A DNA stretch of 49,072 nt from Fidelibacterota bacterium (lineage in GTDB: Bacteria > Fidelibacterota > Marinisomatia > Marinisomatales > TCS55): the NCBI GenBank assembly GCA_030746535.1, contig JASLML010000007.1, positions 1-49,072 of the forward strand, in the 5' to 3' direction. Each line of letters begins with the position of its first letter. Positions within the stretch are counted from its first letter, which is position 1. Positions 44,826 to 49,072 of this stretch are shown one piece after another. Position numbers and translations under genes: made by a program. The notes below the pieces were generated by a model. That model did not search any database, was not told the DNA's origin, and saw only the letters and a program-made list of their open reading frames with translations.

Positions 44826-45335
44826 TTATTTACGCCCGCTCATCATTGCCTGTTTGCTGAGCTTATCGGCTACCTTGTTCTGATCGCGTGGAATATGCTC
44901 GAAGGACCAGGAATCCAATTTTTTCAGCAATAACGAGGCCTTACCGTGAAGTGCCTTCATGCGCTCATCCTTGACCTTGTAATCTCCGTTAATCTGATTC
45001 ACAACCAATTGGCTATCTGCATATATTGCTACATTTGCCTGATTCAGTTCAATGGAAATTTCCAGTCCTTTTATTAGTGCTGAATATTCTGCTTCATTGT
45101 TGGTTTTATCATGGATATAATCCGAAAAGGAATATAGTTCTTCGCCGTTACGGAAGAGCACGCCGCCGATACCGGCCGTTTTGGAATGCAGGTCAGCGGC
45201 TCCGTCCACATACAATTCCACGGTTCCGGATCCCGTCAATTTTTGATGCAGATTCGTGAGCACCTCGGAATTCCTGTTTCCTTCATCGGAAAGTAAATCG
45301 CGAAGGGCGTTGATTTCTTCTTTATTCAGCTTCAT
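44826..45335 (-). CDS. rnhA: RNase HI family protein with N-terminal extension
   Basis: Ribonuclease that cleaves RNA in RNA/DNA hybrids. The 169 residues begin with about 37 extra residues, then the RNase H fold: VELYVDGAAD (D44), NNEAEYSALIKGL (E83), ADSQLVVNQI (D107) and NKVADKLSKQA (D157), a complete DEDD set. The fold matches the bacterial/archaeal type without the basic handle. It directly abuts the ABC ATPase gene. A REP-like element lies just upstream of its start. Confidence 0.9.
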   Translation of the reverse strand: MKLNKEEINALRDLLSDEGNRNSEVLTNLHQKLTGSGTVELYVDGAADLHSKTAGIGGVLFRNGEELYSFSDYIHDKTNNEAEYSALIKGLEISIELNQANVAIYADSQLVVNQINGDYKVKDERMKALHGKASLLLKKLDSWSFEHIPRDQNKVADKLSKQAMMSGRK

Positions 45336-45359
45336 TTGAGAAGGAAATATAAAGCAAAA

Positions 45360-45453
45360 GTCATTTCGAACAGAGTGAGAAATCTACTTTATAATAGCTG
45401 TGAGGTTCATCGGTGAAGATTCCTCTTCCCGAAAGATCGGGACTCGGAATGAC
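45360..45453. repeat. REP/MITE-like dispersed palindrome
   Basis: A 94-bp imperfect inverted repeat fills most of the 131-nt gap between rnhA and the nuclease gene. The left arm (45360-45385) begins GTCATTTCGA and ends GAGAAATCT. The right arm (45417-45453) read on the minus strand begins GTCATTCCGAG and ends GAGGAATCT. The right arm carries an inner hairpin CCCGA-AAGA-TCGGG. The central spacer is 31 nt. This sequence family resembles dispersed intergenic palindromes frequent in Bacteroidota and other FCB genomes. No transposase is nearby. Confidence 0.75.
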
Positions 45454-45466
45454 AGTGTTTTATTAC

Positions 45467-46264
45467 TCACCCCACGTACGGATTCGTCCCGTTTTGTTCC
45501 GGGCATTCCTCCCAGTAATAGCACCAGTTGCATAGAATACTCGTTTTAGCCGGGAAACTTCCTCCTATTTCAATATTCAGACGTATGTCATCAATTCGTT
45601 TTTTTACATCATCCACAAGTGCTGACATTTGCTTCGGCGTCCGTTCGGATCTCACTTCCTTATCATGCTGAAGAAAATGCCAAACAAGTTTTACAGACTT
45701 CACATCTTCCTTTTCGTTCTCGAGTGCAATCTGGTACAGCGCTAACTGTCCATCCTTATCCGCATCTTTTTGACTGTGCGCCCGTTTGCTCGTTTTGTAA
45801 TCATGGATCTCATAATTCCCGTTTCCGTCATGGTCGATTCGGTCGGCAATTCCTTTTAAAATGTAATTATCGGAATCGTCCAGCCGGAAAATGAATTCTA
45901 CCTCATTTCCTTCCACAAGCTGCTCAAATGGCTGATAACGGCGGTAAAACGCGGCAAGGCAGCTGCGCCCAAGATTGTAATAAAATTTCGGTTTATTCTT
46001 ACGCCGAACAATGGCAACTCTATCATGCCAAGTTTCTTCCCATAGTTCGCGGTACTTTGATTCGACGGAATCGAAAAAAATCATTTTCCCATCAAGCACT
46101 TCATTGTAAAGGTATTCGATAGTTTCATGCACCCTTTTCCCCATGTATGCTTCAATGCCTTCGTCATCCTTATATACTTTATCAATGTAGCGGAATTTGA
46201 ACTGTGCAGGGCACTTTCTGTAAGTTTCAAGGCTACTGTAGGAAAAGCGTTCGATCGAGGTCAT
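45467..46264 (-). CDS. PD-(D/E)XK nuclease, RecB/AddB/Cas4-like
   Basis: A 265-residue nuclease of the RecB/PD-(D/E)XK superfamily. It opens FSYSSLETYRKCPAQFKFRY, the usual N-terminal strand and first Cys (C18). The catalytic core is H46 (GKRVHETIE), D141 (GIADRID), D155 and K157 (IHDYKTSK), and Q173/Y177. Three more Cys at C245, C248 and C254 (CNWCYYWEEC) match the iron-sulfur staple of AddB and Cas4. It is probably an exonuclease acting in recombination or repair. No CRISPR array, cas or recBCD/addAB genes are in the window. Confidence 0.88.
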   Translation of the reverse strand: MTSIERFSYSSLETYRKCPAQFKFRYIDKVYKDDEGIEAYMGKRVHETIEYLYNEVLDGKMIFFDSVESKYRELWEETWHDRVAIVRRKNKPKFYYNLGRSCLAAFYRRYQPFEQLVEGNEVEFIFRLDDSDNYILKGIADRIDHDGNGNYEIHDYKTSKRAHSQKDADKDGQLALYQIALENEKEDVKSVKLVWHFLQHDKEVRSERTPKQMSALVDDVKKRIDDIRLNIEIGGSFPAKTSILCNWCYYWEECPEQNGTNPYVG

Positions 46265-46285
46265 GTGAAGTAGGAGATGGTGCTA

Positions 46286-47542
46286 TTAATAATGGCGCAT
46301 GAACGGGGTTGTTAAGCGGTAATCGCCGAATCCTGTGTCATCCTCGAAGACAAAGGATCGGTTGATCCGGTAAAAATGCCATGTTCTTCGCGAATATCCC
46401 TGACTGGGCCTGTCGTAACGATCCACTTCATTGGGCGGCCCAAACAGGATATAAATCATTCCCATGTCCGTCTTCCATCCCGGCTGGAAAGATTCAAAAT
46501 TTTGCTTAGCGTAGGCCACACGCATATAATATTCATCCATCAATTCATTCTTTGATGTACCAGGCGTCGGATCACGGTTGGCCCAGAATACCAAGAACAA
46601 TTGTTCACGTTCCCGGCGGTTGGAATCATTCAGCTGCTTGCGCTCTTCGCTTTCAAGGATGTAACGCATCTGCTCAATGGCCTCTTCCACATTGGTAATG
46701 CTTCGTGAAAGCCCGGGGCGCTTCATAATGATTTGCTTGGTCTGCAGCGATGATTGTTTTCCCTGGCTTAATTTTGCAGCGACGAACATCTTGATCGAAT
46801 TAAGTTCCGAACGCAATAGATTGATCTCCTCTGAAAAAATGCCTGTTTCGCTGTCATAGTCAGCGGAAAAGGTCCAGTCATCAGATTTTTTATTTTCAGT
46901 AACTGCAGACTGCAGCTTAAATGCACCTGGCTTAACCTTGCCTGAAAGGATGATCGATAGAGAATTATTCCCGACATCCAGTTGAGATCCGGAAATTGGA
47001 AATTGATTTTTTCCGAAACCCCATTCACCGCTTTTTTCTTCCAACAGTACAGGCGGAAGAAGAAATACCGCATCATTCAGTTTTTGAAGATCAATTGATT
47101 CCTTCTTCACTCCGGATTTTCGGGTATCATTATCCATCAGGATACCGGTCATGGTATAGGTACCCTTAGCAATGACAAATTGCGCTGTTAGATAATGGGC
47201 AATACCTCCGGAAGTGGATTCAATATAATTATCAGCAACAATATTCTTTTTCCAGGATTGTTTGCCAATCTGTTTACCATCTTTATTGGTCAAGCTGATA
47301 TTGGCCTCAAATCCGGCGCTAAAATTGTAGCCTGTCTTAAGAAACTGTAATGCTCGGTAGGGCACATCGATCCGCCCTACGATTCTCACCGAATCAGAAT
47401 CAACCATTTCTGCAAATGCTGATAATTTGAATTGATGTATCGCTGCTGACTTGCTGCCAGAATTTCTTTCCCGCTGAGCGGATAGATCAACTGCCAGAAA
47501 ACAAAGGATAAGTAAAAACAGTGTAAAGGTGGTATTGCGCAT
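46286..47542 (-). CDS. GWxTD-domain exported protein
   Basis: A 418-residue protein with a signal peptide (about 1-22) and a C-terminal GWxTD domain starting near 355: GWKTDMGMIYILFGPPNEVD followed by RRTWHFYR. The domain is found in FCB and related bacteria, and its function is not established. The N-terminal 280 or so residues are beta-rich. Its start shares one base with the stop of the propeller protein, so the two are coupled. It could form a periplasmic or surface partner of that protein. Confidence 0.85.
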   Translation of the reverse strand: MRNTTFTLFLLILCFLAVDLSAQRERNSGSKSAAIHQFKLSAFAEMVDSDSVRIVGRIDVPYRALQFLKTGYNFSAGFEANISLTNKDGKQIGKQSWKKNIVADNYIESTSGGIAHYLTAQFVIAKGTYTMTGILMDNDTRKSGVKKESIDLQKLNDAVFLLPPVLLEEKSGEWGFGKNQFPISGSQLDVGNNSLSIILSGKVKPGAFKLQSAVTENKKSDDWTFSADYDSETGIFSEEINLLRSELNSIKMFVAAKLSQGKQSSLQTKQIIMKRPGLSRSITNVEEAIEQMRYILESEERKQLNDSNRREREQLFLVFWANRDPTPGTSKNELMDEYYMRVAYAKQNFESFQPGWKTDMGMIYILFGPPNEVDRYDRPSQGYSRRTWHFYRINRSFVFEDDTGFGDYRLTTPFMRHY

Positions 47543-49072
47543 TATAAATCTTTAGTCCAGTGAAACACGATCAGGCCTTCAGATGTTCCAAGCCATAATT
47601 TTCCTTTCTCAATATACATATCATTTACATGTCCAATGAACGGGTAATTATAAGGTCGGAAGAAATTCTCTTTCATATCGACTCTGTAAAATCCACTTTC
47701 CGTACCGATAAACAGATGCTGCTTGCTCAGTGCAAGACTCCTAGGAATCGATGCCCCGTACTTGGATGGTTCTGCCAATATTGACCAGGATCGCGTATTC
47801 TGCGAATAACCTATGATACCTGATGATGTTGCTGCAGCAACCGTTTCTCCTGCATGCGCCAATGCTGTAAACTGGAACAGTCCGTCCATCCTGTCCGCAA
47901 TGCCAGATGTATTCCCCACACTTCTGAAATTTTTTAGGGAGTTATCCTCTTCTGAGTAAACAAGCAGCTGGTACTCAGTTGCGATCCAAAGATCGCCCTG
48001 CACTCCGAGCAGATCGTAAATGAATACATCCTTCATCTTATCACCCAGATCAGTTTGCGTCAGCCGCTTGGTTTTCTTCGAGATGCGGGAAATTCCGCGC
48101 GAGGATGCTACCCAAACATGATTCTCTGTTTCCACCATGCCGCGGGTACGGCCCATTGGAAATCCTCTTTCGGATCCGTAAAAACGCCAATAATCTTTTT
48201 GCTTATTGTAGATCATGACACCATTCATTGAACCAAACCATACTTCGTCATCAATTTCGAGAATATCGTAGATCGGCATATTGTCCATATTCAGCGTAAG
48301 GTCAAATTCGGCAGATATGAATTCATTGCGGTTTGGATAATAATGAGTTATACCCTTGGCATCGGCGTTCCATCGGCCACCTACCCAAATACCATTCTTA
48401 TATGACAGGGACATGACATCATTATTAATAATACCGAACTGTAACGGTGAAAGCGCTTTCATCTGTGAACCTCCTAAGAATATCATGCCATCGCTGCAGC
48501 CGATCCAAACATCCCTGAATTTTCCCGTATGTGCTGTTCGTATGAATGCACGTTTTCCGCCCGGACCAAGAAATCCGTCGTGGATGTACAGCCATCCGTC
48601 CATCACATTGTAAGAATCCAGCACATTAGTTGGCACTTCCGCCGCCGTAAGTCTTCCGCTACTCCACCATATTTTTTCAGAATCCGGACTCGAAAACATT
48701 CCGAGCATAATCCCGGAAGACCTGTCGAGTTTGATGAACAGCGATCCTGAGCGAATCCAGAGAAATTCCTTTGAAGATCCGATTTGGTCAATACGCGTGT
48801 ACCGGTCCAGACCGATATCCAAAAGTTGAATCTTGCGCCAGTCTCCTTCATGATCAAAACTGTATTCCAGCGACTCGTCCGTGCCGGCCCAAAGGATTCC
48901 AGTTTCAGAGTCAAAATGGACGGCAGTTACGGTATTGCTCGAAATTCCCTGCGCTCGGGTTATTGGATCGTAAAATCGTTTTCCGTAGGAATGGTACCGC
49001 AAAATACCGCCTGATTCCGTTCCGAAATACACGTAGGTAAATCCTTCGGAAATGGATGTGATGTCGCCGGTT
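47542..49072 (-). CDS. Sensor-type beta-propeller protein (5' end outside the window)
   Basis: A partial gene. The frame is open to the right edge with no start in view; a GTG at 49032 lies within the repeats and is not taken as the start. Visible are about 510 residues of repeated blades of the two-component-regulator-propeller type: VWFGSMNGVMIYNKQ, VWVASSRGISRISKK, LWIATEYQLLVYSEE and LWLGTSEGLIVFHW. No membrane segment, kinase or DNA-binding domain follows, and the protein ends soon after the last blade. It is probably exported and involved in binding or sensing. It is coupled to the GWxTD gene. Confidence 0.82.
   Translation of the reverse strand, partial: TGDITSISEGFTYVYFGTESGGILRYHSYGKRFYDPITRAQGISSNTVTAVHFDSETGILWAGTDESLEYSFDHEGDWRKIQLLDIGLDRYTRIDQIGSSKEFLWIRSGSLFIKLDRSSGIMLGMFSSPDSEKIWWSSGRLTAAEVPTNVLDSYNVMDGWLYIHDGFLGPGGKRAFIRTAHTGKFRDVWIGCSDGMIFLGGSQMKALSPLQFGIINNDVMSLSYKNGIWVGGRWNADAKGITHYYPNRNEFISAEFDLTLNMDNMPIYDILEIDDEVWFGSMNGVMIYNKQKDYWRFYGSERGFPMGRTRGMVETENHVWVASSRGISRISKKTKRLTQTDLGDKMKDVFIYDLLGVQGDLWIATEYQLLVYSEEDNSLKNFRSVGNTSGIADRMDGLFQFTALAHAGETVAAATSSGIIGYSQNTRSWSILAEPSKYGASIPRSLALSKQHLFIGTESGFYRVDMKENFFRPYNYPFIGHVNDMYIEKGKLWLGTSEGLIVFHWTKDL

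Noticed and set aside
45467-46264. Cas4 and therefore a CRISPR locus.
   Set aside because: No repeat-spacer array and no other cas gene is present; RecB-like solo nuclease is the safer call.

Overview
The window reads as a chromosomal segment of a Gram-negative bacterium of the FCB superphylum, most likely Candidatus Marinimicrobia (Neomarinimicrobiota, SAR406) or a close relative such as Calditrichota or Ignavibacteria. The support is three proteins with C-terminal type IX secretion (T9SS) sorting domains, a PorV-like outer-membrane protein, a DUF5683 protein, a GWxTD-domain protein, a BamD lipoprotein, moderate G+C, and many lipoproteins and beta-barrels. The phylum is inferred from gene content and was not tested by phylogeny. 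All 46 protein genes and the single tRNA lie on the minus strand, mostly in tightly packed operons with 1-4 nt overlaps. Transcription therefore runs from high to low coordinates. No non-coding stretch exceeds 300 bases. I see nothing convincing in bases 1-190.

From high to low coordinates: (1) 45467-49072, a sensor-type beta-propeller cut by the window edge, a GWxTD protein and a RecB/Cas4-like nuclease. (2) A 94-bp REP/MITE-like dispersed palindrome (45360-45453) follows. (3) 37753-45335 holds RNase HI, an orphan oligopeptide-type ABC ATPase, the rod-shape/elongasome operon mreB-mreC-mreD-mrdA-rodA, and a CpoB/YbgF-like protein. (4) 33125-37751 is an envelope cluster of little-known genes: a lone N-terminal glycogen-synthase lobe, a lipoprotein, a beta-barrel and a TPR lipoprotein. 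glyA follows. (5) 28078-31767 is a TPR-associated TRAP transporter (TatT, DctP and fused DctQM). (6) 17583-27901 is an envelope operon: PorV-like protein, catalytically dead M6-like T9SS cargo, MA-type protease/propeller/barrel fusion, DUF5683 protein, BamD, NadD and a cation/Ca2+ exchanger. ftsE-ftsX follow.

(7) 9967-15949 is a chain of heat-shock genes (hrcA-grpE-dnaJ) that runs on through a ComEA-like helix-hairpin-helix protein, an unknown membrane protein, a possible PilM/GspL-like protein, rsmD and coaD. (8) 6142-9913 holds an FmdB zinc ribbon, icd, an intrinsic terminator, obgE, dprA and tRNA-Ser(GCU). (9) 191-6079 is a six-gene, translationally coupled operon. It encodes a T9SS-sorted FG-GAP/choice-of-anchor-B protein, a Tat- and T9SS-signalled intradiol dioxygenase, a VOC protein, a cupin, a SnoaL/NTF2 protein and an exported alpha/beta hydrolase. 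It looks like a pathway acting on aromatic or lactone-type molecules, partly outside the cell.

Housekeeping genes (peptidoglycan elongation, division, chaperones, NAD and CoA synthesis) alternate with envelope and secretion genes. The least described material is the left-edge operon, the PorV/pseudo-M6/MA-protease operon, the dnaJ-linked PilM-like/ComEA set and the GT5-lobe cluster.
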